Source: Bacillota bacterium (GTDB taxonomy: Bacteria; Bacillota; Clostridia; Peptostreptococcales; Anaerovoracaceae). Taken from it: a DNA stretch of 32,863 nt. The notes below the pieces were generated by a model, which worked only from the letters and a program-made list of their open reading frames with translations, had not been told where the DNA came from and did not search any database. This document shows, piece after piece, positions 7,594 through 16,176 of the stretch. The stretch covers positions 1 through 32,863 of the forward strand of contig JAHZHL010000028.1 in assembly GCA_019420305.1 (NCBI GenBank), read 5' to 3'. Each line of letters starts with the position of its first letter. Within the stretch, counting starts at the first letter, position 1. A program made the position numbers and the translations under genes.

Positions 7594-8106
7594 ATGAAAG
7601 TTGCGATTATTATGGGAAGCAAATCGGATTACCCGGTTGTACAGAAAGCAGAGGATATTTTAAAGCATTTTAATGTGGAAACAGAAACGAGAATCATCAG
7701 CGCTCACAGAACGCCGAAGGTTGCGGAAGAGTTCGCGGCAAACGCGGAAAAGAACGGATTTGAAGTGATTATCGCGGCAGCGGGAAAAGCGGCGCATCTG
7801 GCAGGCGTACTGGCGGCCACTACGCCCCTTCCGGTAATCGGGATTCCGATGAAATCCAGCACACTGGATGGACTGGACTCTCTGCTGTCCGTTGTACAGA
7901 TGCCAAAGGGCGTTCCGGTAGCTACCGTGGCTGTTGACGGAGCGGAAAACGCGGGAATCCTGGCGGTCCAGATCCTCAGCACCAAATATCCGGAATTGCG
8001 ACAGGCCATTAAGGATTATAAACAGAAGATGGCGGAAGATATCATCAAGCTGGACGAAGAATTTCGCATGCCGGATGAAGAAAAAGTGATTGTTTCCGAT
8101 AAATAA
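7594..8106 (+). CDS. purE: N5-carboxyaminoimidazole ribonucleotide mutase, class I-like PurE
   Basis: PurE supplies carboxyaminoimidazole ribonucleotide (CAIR). The class I signature is seen: MGSKSDYP (residues 7-14) for phosphate binding, SAHRTP (about 35-40) for the catalytic loop, and LDSLLSVVQMPKGVPVAT in the second half. The usual GAGGAAHLPG stretch reads AAGKAAHLAG, with Lys in place of the second Gly. I believe this variant also occurs in other Clostridia. Class I enzymes normally work after PurK, which is not in the window. The SAHK and AGRSN features of class II (direct AIR carboxylases) are absent. Length (170) is normal with a short charged tail. The ribosome binding site AGGAGGGA precedes ATG, and purC follows after 25 nt. 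Confidence 0.95.
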   Translation: MKVAIIMGSKSDYPVVQKAEDILKHFNVETETRIISAHRTPKVAEEFAANAEKNGFEVIIAAAGKAAHLAGVLAATTPLPVIGIPMKSSTLDGLDSLLSVVQMPKGVPVATVAVDGAENAGILAVQILSTKYPELRQAIKDYKQKMAEDIIKLDEEFRMPDEEKVIVSDK

Positions 8107-8131
8107 CCCCAAGAAAGAAAGGAAGAATACC

Positions 8132-8842
8132 ATGAAAAAATTAGAACAGCTCTATGAAGGAAAAGCAAAGAAAGTATTTAAAACCGACGACCCAAACCTG
8201 TACATCGTAGACTACAAAGACGATGCTACCGCTTTTAACGGCGAGAAAAAAGGGCAGATCGCGGGAAAAGGCGCGGTGAACAACGTAATGAGCAACATCG
8301 TATTCCAGCTCCTGGAACAGAAAGGGGTGCCGACCCATTTCGTGGAACAGCTCAGTGACAGAGAGACTGTGGTAAAGGCAGTAAAAATTCTGCCTCTGGA
8401 AGTCATCATGCGGAACGTTTCCGCGGGTTCCTTCGCCAAACGCTACGGAGTGGAAGAAGGAATTGTATTTGACAAGCCGACCTTTGAATTTTCCTACAAA
8501 AACGACGATCTGGGCGACCCGCTGATGTGTGAATCCCATGCCCTGGCGCTGGGACTTGCTACCGAAGAGCAGATCGCGACCATTAAAAAATACGCGGCTA
8601 TCGTAAATGATACGCTGAAAGAATTCTTCCTGGATAAGGGACTGAAGCTGATCGACTTTAAAATCGAATTCGGTCTTTATGACGGAGAAGTGATTCTGGC
8701 GGACGAAGTTTCTCCGGATACCTGCAGACTGTGGGATGTAAAGACCAATGAAAAGATGGACAAAGACCGGTTCAGAAGAGATCTGGGCAATGTGGAAGAA
8801 ACTTATCAGGAAGTATTAAAGCGCGTAAAGAAAGCGGATTAA
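8132..8842 (+). CDS. purC: SAICAR synthetase
   Basis: PurC joins aspartate to CAIR using ATP. The protein is 236 residues, the usual bacterial length. It opens with LYEGKAKKVF and has MRNVSAGSFAKRYG and DFKIEFGLYDGEVILADEVSPDTCRLWD, the family's substrate- and metal-binding motifs. The frame is open further upstream into purE, but ATG 8132 has a good ribosome binding site (AAAGGAAG, 8118-8125) and matches the family N-terminus. The stop overlaps the purF start by 1 nt (TAATG), so the two are translationally coupled. Confidence 0.97.
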   Translation: MKKLEQLYEGKAKKVFKTDDPNLYIVDYKDDATAFNGEKKGQIAGKGAVNNVMSNIVFQLLEQKGVPTHFVEQLSDRETVVKAVKILPLEVIMRNVSAGSFAKRYGVEEGIVFDKPTFEFSYKNDDLGDPLMCESHALALGLATEEQIATIKKYAAIVNDTLKEFFLDKGLKLIDFKIEFGLYDGEVILADEVSPDTCRLWDVKTNEKMDKDRFRRDLGNVEETYQEVLKRVKKAD

Positions 8843-10254
8843 TGAAGGGGATAGAAGAAAAATTTCATGACGAATGCGGCGTCATCGGAGTATACGCGCC
8901 GGGGAAAAAAGATATTGCCCGCGGCGTATATTTCGGACTGCATTCCCTGCAGCACAGAGGGCAGGAAAGCGCGGGAATCGCGGTTAACAGGCAGGGAACC
9001 ATTCAGTACCATAAAGATATGGGTCTGGTGCAGGAAGTCTTTAACGACGAAATCATAGAGCGGATGCAGGGCGATATCGCGATCGGGCATGTACGCTATT
9101 CCACCGCGGGGGAAAGCCACGCGGGCAACGCGATGCCCCTGGTGATCTATTTGAGGGACAAGGCGGTAGCGCTGGCCCATAATGGAAACCTGGTCAACGC
9201 GCGGATTCTGAAGCAAAAGATGCAGAATAAAGGCGTCATCTTTCAGACGGAGATTGATTCAGAGGTCATTGCCGCTCTGATCGCCAGATACGGGCGGGAC
9301 GTCCCCATTGAGGAAGCCATTGAGAAAGCGCTAAAGAAAATTCAGGGAGCTTACGCGCTGGTTATTACCACCGGGGACAAACTCATCGGAGTAAGAGATC
9401 CCAACGGTTTGAGGCCCTTATGCATCGGGAAAAATGAAGATGGCTATATCTTCTCCTCAGAAAGTTGTGTGTTTCCACTTCTGGGCGCGAAGCTGGTGCG
9501 GGATGTGGAGCCGGGAGAACTGGTTGTTATCAAAAATGGGGAGATTACCTCATATCCGTACGCTCGAAAAGAAAAGCTCGCTTCCTGCGCGTTTGAGTAT
9601 GTCTACTTCGCGAGACCGGACAGCCGGATTGACGGAATCGGCGTGTATACCGCCAGGAGTAAGTGTGGAAAAATCCTGGCGAGGGAATGGCCGGTTCCGG
9701 CGGACATGGTGATTTCGGTTCCGGATTCGGGAACGGTTGCCGCTATCGGCTATGCGGAGGAATCCGGTATTCCCTATGGTGAAGGGCTGATTAAAAATCG
9801 CTATATCGGAAGAACCTTTATCCAGCCGGATCAGAGAATGAGGGAACTGTCTGTGAAACTAAAACTCAATGTGCTGGAGGAAAATGTCGCGGGCAAGCGG
9901 CTGATTATGGTAGATGACTCGATTGTAAGAGGAACAACCAGCGGAAAGATTGTAAAAATGCTGAAGGACGCGGGCGCCAGAGAAGTTCATATTCGCGTGG
10001 CTTCTCCTCCGGTAACCGACCCCTGCTTTTTTGGCATTGACACTCCGGATAAAGAAAAGCTGGCAGCGGCAAAGTATACCATTGAGGAAATCTGTAAGAT
10101 GACCGGAGCGGATTCTCTTGGATATCTCAGCGTGGAGGGTATGCTGCGGGCCATTGGCCTGGGCAAAGACCGAATTTGCACCGCCTGTTTTACAGGAGAA
10201 TATCCGATGGAACTGCCGGAACAGAATCGGAAAGAGAGGAAAGAGCATGGATGA
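8842..10254 (+). CDS. purF: Amidophosphoribosyltransferase (canonical copy)
   Basis: PurF makes phosphoribosylamine from PRPP and glutamine, the committed step. The 470-residue protein has an 11-residue propeptide before Cys12 (HDECGVIG), the Ntn-type nucleophile exposed by processing as in the Bacillus enzyme. The glutaminase site is intact, with HVRYSTAG and AHNGNLVN. The PRPP-binding loop is RLIMVDDSIVRGTTS. Cys249, Cys395, Cys446 and Cys449 match the four [4Fe-4S] ligands of the Bacillus-type enzyme, which confers oxygen-sensitive stability. It overlaps purC by 1 nt and purM by 8 nt. A second, altered PurF-like protein is encoded at 11876-13300. Confidence 0.97.
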   Translation: MKGIEEKFHDECGVIGVYAPGKKDIARGVYFGLHSLQHRGQESAGIAVNRQGTIQYHKDMGLVQEVFNDEIIERMQGDIAIGHVRYSTAGESHAGNAMPLVIYLRDKAVALAHNGNLVNARILKQKMQNKGVIFQTEIDSEVIAALIARYGRDVPIEEAIEKALKKIQGAYALVITTGDKLIGVRDPNGLRPLCIGKNEDGYIFSSESCVFPLLGAKLVRDVEPGELVVIKNGEITSYPYARKEKLASCAFEYVYFARPDSRIDGIGVYTARSKCGKILAREWPVPADMVISVPDSGTVAAIGYAEESGIPYGEGLIKNRYIGRTFIQPDQRMRELSVKLKLNVLEENVAGKRLIMVDDSIVRGTTSGKIVKMLKDAGAREVHIRVASPPVTDPCFFGIDTPDKEKLAAAKYTIEEICKMTGADSLGYLSVEGMLRAIGLGKDRICTACFTGEYPMELPEQNRKERKEHG

Positions 10255-11296
10255 TACAAAAAAACTGACTTACAAAGACGCGGGCGTGGACACCAAAGAA
10301 GGCGAACGGGCCGTCACCCTGATGAAGGATCATGTAAAGCGTACCTTTAATGAAAACGTCCTCACCGGACTGGGAAGCTTTGGCAGCCTGTTCCAGATCG
10401 ATGTGGCGACCATGAGCCAGCCGGTGCTGGTTTCCGGTACGGACGGCGTAGGAACCAAACTGAAAATCGCCTTTATGATGGACAAGCATGATACGGTAGG
10501 CATTGACTGCGTAGCCATGTGCGTCAACGATGTTCTCTGCCAGGGGGCAAAACCCCTCTTTTTCCTGGACTACATCGCGACCGGAAAAGTAAAGGCGGAA
10601 AAAATCGCGGATATTGTAAAGGGCATCGCCGAAGGCTGCAGACAGTCAGGCAGCGCCCTGGTCGGCGGCGAGACAGCGGAAATGCCGGATTTCTACGGGG
10701 AAGGCGAGTATGACATGGCTGGCTTTTCCGTGGGAATGGTGGACAAGGAAAAGATCATCACCGGAGAACATGTGGCGGAAGGAAATGTTATCATCGGCAT
10801 CGCTTCCAGCGGAATCCACAGCAACGGCTATTCTCTGGTAAGAAAAGTCTTTTTCGATAAGATGAATATGAAAGTGGACACCTACGTGGACGAGTTGGGA
10901 CAGACCCTGGGTGAAGCTCTGCTGACTCCGACAAAAATCTACGCGGCAGCCTGCAACGCGGTGCTTCCGAAATATGATGTGAAGGGAATCGTCCACATTA
11001 CCGGGGGCGGATTCTTCGAGAATATTCCGCGGATTTTGCCGGAAGGGCTTGCGGCGAAAATCAAAGTAGGCACCTGGAAAGTTCCCCCGATTTTCCCGTA
11101 TATCAAAAAATGCGGAAATATCGATAAGATCGAAATGTTCTCCACCTTTAACATGGGCGTAGGCATGATGATGATTGCATCAGCCAAAGACGCGGACGCG
11201 GCGGTAAAGGATCTGCGGGCCGCGGGAGAAACGGCGGACATTATCGGACAGATCGTCAAATCAGACAGCGAACGAGTAATATTGGAGGATAAATAA
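10247..11296 (+). CDS. purM: AIR synthetase (phosphoribosylformylglycinamidine cyclo-ligase)
   Basis: PurM closes the imidazole ring, turning FGAM into AIR with ATP. The family motifs are present: SGTDGVGTKLKIAF (near 66-79), GGETAEMPDFY (near 140) and FNMGVGMM toward the C-terminus. The protein is 349 residues, the usual length. ATG 10247 is chosen because AGAGAGGAAAG lies just upstream and the product then begins like other PurM proteins. The open frame reaches back to 10118 inside purF, but that part is a shadow of purF. It overlaps purF by 8 nt, and its TAA directly abuts the purN ATG. Confidence 0.97.
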   Translation: MDDTKKLTYKDAGVDTKEGERAVTLMKDHVKRTFNENVLTGLGSFGSLFQIDVATMSQPVLVSGTDGVGTKLKIAFMMDKHDTVGIDCVAMCVNDVLCQGAKPLFFLDYIATGKVKAEKIADIVKGIAEGCRQSGSALVGGETAEMPDFYGEGEYDMAGFSVGMVDKEKIITGEHVAEGNVIIGIASSGIHSNGYSLVRKVFFDKMNMKVDTYVDELGQTLGEALLTPTKIYAAACNAVLPKYDVKGIVHITGGGFFENIPRILPEGLAAKIKVGTWKVPPIFPYIKKCGNIDKIEMFSTFNMGVGMMMIASAKDADAAVKDLRAAGETADIIGQIVKSDSERVILEDK

Positions 11297-11875
11297 ATGG
11301 TCAATATTTCCGTACTGGTTTCCGGCGGAGGGACAAACCTGCAGGCCCTCATTGATAAAGTGGAGAGCGGCGAATTAGCGGGCGCGGAGATCGTGCAGGT
11401 CATTTCCAGCAGGGAAGGCGTTTTCGCCCTGGAGCGGGCGGCAAAAGCCGGAATCAAAGGAAAGGTCATAAAGGATACGGAGGGGCTGCTCAAAGCCCTT
11501 GCGGAGGAAGACACGGATCTGGTGGTTCTGGCCGGTTACATGAAAGTACTGGAGCCGCCGGTGATCGACGCTTACCGGGGGCGGATTATCAATATCCATC
11601 CGTCTCTGATTCCCAAATACTGCGGAAAAGGATTTTACGGCAAGCGGGTGCACCAGGCAGTGCTGGACGGGGGAGAAACGGTGTCCGGAGCGACCGTTCA
11701 CTTTGTGGATGAAGGCGTGGACACCGGAGAAATTATCCTGCAGCGGGAGGTGCCGGTAGAGCCGGGGGACACGGCGGAGACTCTGGCCGCGCGGGTATTA
11801 AAAACCGAACATGTTATTTTAGCAGAGGGAATTAAAAAAGTAATGGAAACTTTACCAGAAAAAGGAGGTCAATAG
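11297..11875 (+). CDS. purN: Phosphoribosylglycinamide formyltransferase (10-formyl-THF dependent)
   Basis: PurN transfers the formyl group of 10-formyltetrahydrofolate to GAR. It opens with VLVSGGGTNLQAL, the phosphate-binding loop of the family. The catalytic triad is visible as Asn99 and His101 in INIHPSLIP and Asp142 in DEGVDTGEI. The CGKGFYG stretch after HPSLIPKY is typical of clostridial PurN proteins as I know them. Length is 192 residues. It abuts purM with no gap and ends directly before the ATG of the PurF-like gene. The ribosome binding site of that gene (AAAGGAGG) lies inside the last codons of purN. Confidence 0.96.
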   Translation: MVNISVLVSGGGTNLQALIDKVESGELAGAEIVQVISSREGVFALERAAKAGIKGKVIKDTEGLLKALAEEDTDLVVLAGYMKVLEPPVIDAYRGRIINIHPSLIPKYCGKGFYGKRVHQAVLDGGETVSGATVHFVDEGVDTGEIILQREVPVEPGDTAETLAARVLKTEHVILAEGIKKVMETLPEKGGQ

Positions 11876-13300
11876 ATGGGAGGAGTTATTGGATTTGTCT
11901 CAAAACAGGACTGCGTAATGGATTTGTTTTTCGGAACCGACTACCATTCGCACCTGGGAACCAAACGGGGAGGAATGTGCGTACTGCAAAAGGACGGCTT
12001 TAACCGGTCGATCCACAATATTGAGAACACCCCGTTCCGCAGCAAATTCGAAGTGGATATCGAAGAAATGGAAGGGAATATGGGAATCGGAGCTATCAGC
12101 GACGGGGATCCCCAGCCCCTTACCGTCCGCAGCCGGCAGGGCGACTACGCCATTACGACGGTGGGACGGATTAATAATAAAGAAGAAATCGTAAAGGACC
12201 TGCTGGAAGACCGGCCGGGACAGTTTATGTCCATGAGCGGCGGAGGCATCAACAACACAGAACTGGTAGCCGCTCTGGTTTCGGAAGGAAAAGACATTGT
12301 GGACGGAATCCGTATCGCTCAGGAGCGGATCGAAGGTTCCGTTACCATGCTGGTTCTGACGAAAGAAGGTCTTTACGCGGCCAGAGACAAATATGGCAGA
12401 ACCCCTCTGATCATCGGCAAAAAGGATGGGGCCTATTGCGCGGCTTCTGAGTCCTTTGCCTTCATCAATCTGGGATACAAATACCAGCGCGAACTGGGCC
12501 CCGCGGAAATCGCTTTCCTTACCGCGGAAGAGGAAAAGACCGTGGGAGAGGCCCAGGAAGACATGCGGATCTGCGCGTTTCTGTGGACCTACTTCGGATA
12601 TACCACATCCATTTACGAAGGCAGGAATGTGGAAATGATGCGTAACCGCAACGGGGAGCTTCTGGCTCAGAGACCGGGAGAAAGCGATCTGGACGTGGAC
12701 TATGTGGCCGGCGTTCCCGACAGCGGCGTGGCTCACGCGCTGGGATACGCCAACCAGTCGAGAGTGCCTTACGCGCGTCCGCTGATTAAATACACGCCGA
12801 CCTGGCCGAGAAGCTTTATGCCGCAGAACCAGAAGGCCCGGAATCTGATTGCCAAGATGAAGCTGGTTCCGGTATTTCAGATTATCAATGATAAAAAATT
12901 CGTACTGATCGACGACTCCATCGTAAGAGGAACCCAGCTTTCGGAGACTGTTTCCTACCTTCTGGACAACGGAGCAAAGGAAATTCATGTCCGCTCCGCC
13001 TGCCCACCGATTATGTACGGCTGCAAATACCTGAACTTCTCCCGTTCTGTCAGCGACCTGGAGCTGATTACCCGCCGGGTTATCCGGGATTTGGAAGGCA
13101 TTGAGGGAGAAGAAATCGACGCGGAAATCCTGAAAGAATACGCCGACAGCAATACGCAGAAGCATGAGGATATGGTGGAGGAAATCCGCAAGCGTCTGCA
13201 GTTTGACAGTCTGAAGTTCCAGAACCTGGAGGACACCATCGAAGCCATTGGTGTTGATAAATGTAAGTTATGTACCTATTGTTGGGATGGAAAGGAATAG
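11876..13300 (+). CDS. PurF-like phosphoribosyltransferase with a degenerate glutaminase domain
   Basis: This 474-residue protein aligns along its whole length with PurF. The usual annotation, amidophosphoribosyltransferase, is doubtful. It begins MGGVIGF where active PurF has CGVIG, so the nucleophilic Cys is Gly. The RYST arginine motif is replaced (GAISDGDPQP), and HNGNLVN is replaced by VGRINNKEE. In contrast, the PRPP loop KFVLIDDSIVRGTQLSE is intact. Cys233, Cys383, Cys463 and Cys466 match the [4Fe-4S] ligands of PurF. Similar MGG-starting paralogues occur in other anaerobes to my knowledge. It could use free ammonia, bind another amidotransferase, act as a regulatory PRPP sensor or pair with PurF. 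It sits between purN (0 nt gap) and purH (3 nt gap), so it is co-expressed with the pathway. Confidence 0.9.
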   Translation: MGGVIGFVSKQDCVMDLFFGTDYHSHLGTKRGGMCVLQKDGFNRSIHNIENTPFRSKFEVDIEEMEGNMGIGAISDGDPQPLTVRSRQGDYAITTVGRINNKEEIVKDLLEDRPGQFMSMSGGGINNTELVAALVSEGKDIVDGIRIAQERIEGSVTMLVLTKEGLYAARDKYGRTPLIIGKKDGAYCAASESFAFINLGYKYQRELGPAEIAFLTAEEEKTVGEAQEDMRICAFLWTYFGYTTSIYEGRNVEMMRNRNGELLAQRPGESDLDVDYVAGVPDSGVAHALGYANQSRVPYARPLIKYTPTWPRSFMPQNQKARNLIAKMKLVPVFQIINDKKFVLIDDSIVRGTQLSETVSYLLDNGAKEIHVRSACPPIMYGCKYLNFSRSVSDLELITRRVIRDLEGIEGEEIDAEILKEYADSNTQKHEDMVEEIRKRLQFDSLKFQNLEDTIEAIGVDKCKLCTYCWDGKE

Positions 13301-13303
13301 AAA

Positions 13304-14839
13304 ATGAGAGCATTACTGAGTGTTTCCGATAAAACCGGAATTGTAGAGTTCGCCCGTGAACTGGAGAATCTGGGAGTTACCATTATTTCCACCGGCGGAA
13401 CTCATAAAAAACTGGAGGAAAGCGGCATTGCCGTTACCGGAATTTCCGATGTAACGGGATTCCCGGAATGTCTGGACGGCAGAGTGAAAACCCTGCATCC
13501 GGCAGTCCACGGCGGAATTCTGGCGATGCGGGACAAGCCGGAGCATATGAAACAGCTTGCGGATCTGGGAATTGAGACCATCGACATTGTGGCGATCAAT
13601 CTGTATCCGTTCAAAGAAACGATTTTAAAGCCGGGGGTAACTCTGGAAGACGCCATCGAAAACATCGACATCGGCGGACCGACCATGCTCCGTTCCGCGG
13701 CGAAGAACCATAAAGACGTGGTTGTAATCTGCGATCCGGCGGATTATGAGACGGTAATTGATGAGTTAAAGAAAAACAAAACCGTTTCCTATGACACCAA
13801 ATACCGTCTGGCTCTGAAGGTGTTCCAGCACACGGCTGCTTACGACGCGATGATCTCCGACTATCTGAGAAAGCAGATCGGAGCGGAGCTGCCGGATAAT
13901 CTGACTATGACCTTTGAAAAGGTGCAGGAACTGCGTTACGGTGAAAATCCGCATCAGAAAGCTTCTTATTATAAGGAGATTCAGCCTGCGGACGGAAGCC
14001 TTGTAAAGGCAGAGCAGCTCCACGGAAAAGAGCTTTCCTTTAATAACATCAATGACACCAACGGCGCTCTGGCAGCACTCAGAGAATTTTCAGAGCCCAC
14101 CGTCGTGGCGGTAAAACACGCTAACCCGTGCGGCGTCGGAACAGGAAGCGACATCTACACCGCTTATAAAAGAGCGTATGACTGCGATCCGACTTCGATC
14201 TTCGGAGGAATCGTGGCGGCAAACCGTCCGATTGACAAGGCGACTGCCGAGGAAATCAACAAGATTTTCATTGAGATCGTCATCGCGCCGGACTTTACAG
14301 ACGAGGCCATGGAAATTCTGACACAGAAAAAGAACATTCGTCTCCTGAAGCTGCCGGACATTGAAAATAAAGAGGCGGCAGGCGAGATTGATATTAAGAA
14401 GGTGAGCGGCGGCCTGCTGGTTCAGGGTGTGGACGATATTCTCTTTGACGAAAACGCGCTGAACGTTGTGACCGACCGGGCGCCGACGGAAAAAGAGATG
14501 GAGGATCTGCGCCTTGCCATGAAGGTGGTAAAACATATTAAATCCAATGGCATTGTAATTGCCAAGGATCAGGCGACTGTCGGCATCGGACCGGGACAGG
14601 TGAACCGGATCTGGGCGGTGGAAAACGCCATCCGCCAGGCCAATACTTCTCTGGAAGGATCGGTTCTGGCTTCAGACGCGTTCTTCCCCTTTGACGACTG
14701 TGTAACCGCGGCGGCGAAAGCGGGCGTGACGGCAATTATTCAGCCGGGAGGCTCTATTCGGGATCAGGAATCCATTGACAAGGCCAACGAGCTGGGAATC
14801 GCCATGGTATTTTGCGGAATCCGCCATTTCAAACATTAA
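13304..14839 (+). CDS. purH: Bifunctional AICAR transformylase/IMP cyclohydrolase
   Basis: PurH performs the last two steps to IMP. The N-terminal cyclohydrolase domain (MGS-like, residues about 1-195) shows LLSVSDKTGI, STGGTHKKLEE, GRVKTLHPAVHGG and ENIDIGGPTMLRSAAKNH. The C-terminal transformylase domain has VAVKHANPCGVG with the catalytic Lys271-His272 pair, and ends with the family's GGSIRDQE and CGIRHFKH. Length (511) is normal. It starts 3 nt after the PurF-like gene and is followed 15 nt later by purD. Confidence 0.97.
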   Translation: MRALLSVSDKTGIVEFARELENLGVTIISTGGTHKKLEESGIAVTGISDVTGFPECLDGRVKTLHPAVHGGILAMRDKPEHMKQLADLGIETIDIVAINLYPFKETILKPGVTLEDAIENIDIGGPTMLRSAAKNHKDVVVICDPADYETVIDELKKNKTVSYDTKYRLALKVFQHTAAYDAMISDYLRKQIGAELPDNLTMTFEKVQELRYGENPHQKASYYKEIQPADGSLVKAEQLHGKELSFNNINDTNGALAALREFSEPTVVAVKHANPCGVGTGSDIYTAYKRAYDCDPTSIFGGIVAANRPIDKATAEEINKIFIEIVIAPDFTDEAMEILTQKKNIRLLKLPDIENKEAAGEIDIKKVSGGLLVQGVDDILFDENALNVVTDRAPTEKEMEDLRLAMKVVKHIKSNGIVIAKDQATVGIGPGQVNRIWAVENAIRQANTSLEGSVLASDAFFPFDDCVTAAAKAGVTAIIQPGGSIRDQESIDKANELGIAMVFCGIRHFKH

Positions 14840-14854
14840 TTGCAGGAGTAACAT

Positions 14855-16147
14855 ATGCGAGTATTAGTAGTGGGCGGCGGCGGCAGAGAACACGCCATCG
14901 TGTGGAAGCTGGCCCAGAGCCCGAAGGTTGATAAAATTTACTGCGCGCCGGGTAACGCCGGAATTGCGCTGGACGCCGAGTGTGTGCCTATCAAGGCCGA
15001 GGATATTGAGGGTCTCTGCGCCTTTGCCAGAGAAAGCCAGATCGATCTGGCGGTTATCGGGCCAGAGGTACCCCTTGCCATGGGAATTGTGGATGAAATG
15101 GAGGCTGCGGGAATCGCGGCCTTTGGCCCTAATAAAAAATGCTCCCAGCTGGAGGCCAGCAAAGCCTTTACCAAGGACTTTTTAAAGCGGCACAGCATTC
15201 CGACCGCCGGATACAGAGAGTTTACTGACAAACAGGAACTGCTGGACGCGGTGGGAATCTTCGGCTATCCTATGGTGCTGAAGGCCGACGGTCTGGCAGC
15301 GGGAAAGGGCGTTGTCATCGCGGAAACAGAAGAAGACGCCAGAAAAGCCATAGAGGAAATGATGGGAGAGAAAGTGTTCGGCAGCGCCGGAGACAAAGTA
15401 GTCGTAGAGGAGTTCCTTACCGGCGTGGAAGCTTCCATGCTGTGCTTTGTAGACGAGCATACGATTGTTCCCATGGAATCGGCCCAGGACTACAAGCGGA
15501 TTTTTGACGGCGACAAGGGTCCGAATACCGGAGGAATGGGGACCTACTCTCCAAGTCTTGTGTTCGATAAGGAACTGGAAGAGCGGATTCGCCGGGAAAT
15601 CCTCGATCCGACCCTCAAGGGTTTTCAGGAAGACGGTCTGGATTTTAAAGGAGTGCTTTTCATCGGTCTGATGATTAGCAAGGATGGCCCCAAGGTGATC
15701 GAATTCAATAATCGGTTCGGCGATCCGGAGGCGCAGTCGGTTCTGATGCGTCTGGACAGCGATCTTGCGGATATTTTTACGGCAGTGACGGAAAACCGGC
15801 TGTCGGAAACAGAGATGAAATGGAGCGACAAAAAGGCCGTGTGCGTGGTTCTGGCTTCCGGCGGCTATCCGGGAAGCTATGAAAAAGGCAAGGAAATTAC
15901 CGGCCTTGATAAAGTGGATGAGGATGTGGTCGTATTCCACGCGGGTACCGCCAGCGACCATATCTGTGACGCCAGCTCCTGCCGCAGCGCCATTGTAACT
16001 TCCGGTGGAAGAGTGCTGGGCGTGACGGCTGTGGGGGCGACCCATGAAGAGGCTCGTCAGAAAGCCTTTGACAATGTGAAACGGATTTCCTTTGAAGGGA
16101 TGCAGTATCGAAATGATATTGGATTAATCCGCTCGGATCTGCTATAA
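14855..16147 (+). CDS. purD: Phosphoribosylamine-glycine ligase (GAR synthetase)
   Basis: PurD joins glycine to phosphoribosylamine with ATP. The N-terminus VLVVGGGGREHAI (residues 3-15) is the family's nucleotide-fold loop. The ATP-grasp part follows with VLKADGLAAGKGVVIA, and NTGGMGTYSP and EFNNRFGDPEAQ toward the active site. Length is 430 residues. It is the last classical purine gene of the run, with a 29-nt gap to the cytidylate-kinase-like gene. Phosphoribosylamine is very unstable, so expression beside PurF makes sense. Confidence 0.97.
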   Translation: MRVLVVGGGGREHAIVWKLAQSPKVDKIYCAPGNAGIALDAECVPIKAEDIEGLCAFARESQIDLAVIGPEVPLAMGIVDEMEAAGIAAFGPNKKCSQLEASKAFTKDFLKRHSIPTAGYREFTDKQELLDAVGIFGYPMVLKADGLAAGKGVVIAETEEDARKAIEEMMGEKVFGSAGDKVVVEEFLTGVEASMLCFVDEHTIVPMESAQDYKRIFDGDKGPNTGGMGTYSPSLVFDKELEERIRREILDPTLKGFQEDGLDFKGVLFIGLMISKDGPKVIEFNNRFGDPEAQSVLMRLDSDLADIFTAVTENRLSETEMKWSDKKAVCVVLASGGYPGSYEKGKEITGLDKVDEDVVVFHAGTASDHICDASSCRSAIVTSGGRVLGVTAVGATHEEARQKAFDNVKRISFEGMQYRNDIGLIRSDLL

Positions 16148-16176
16148 TAGAAAAAAGAAATAAGGGAGGCAATATT

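Noticed and set aside
11900..13165. Minus-strand frame of 421 residues opposite the PurF-like gene
   Set aside because: Shadow of a conserved gene. There is no motif and no ribosome binding site.
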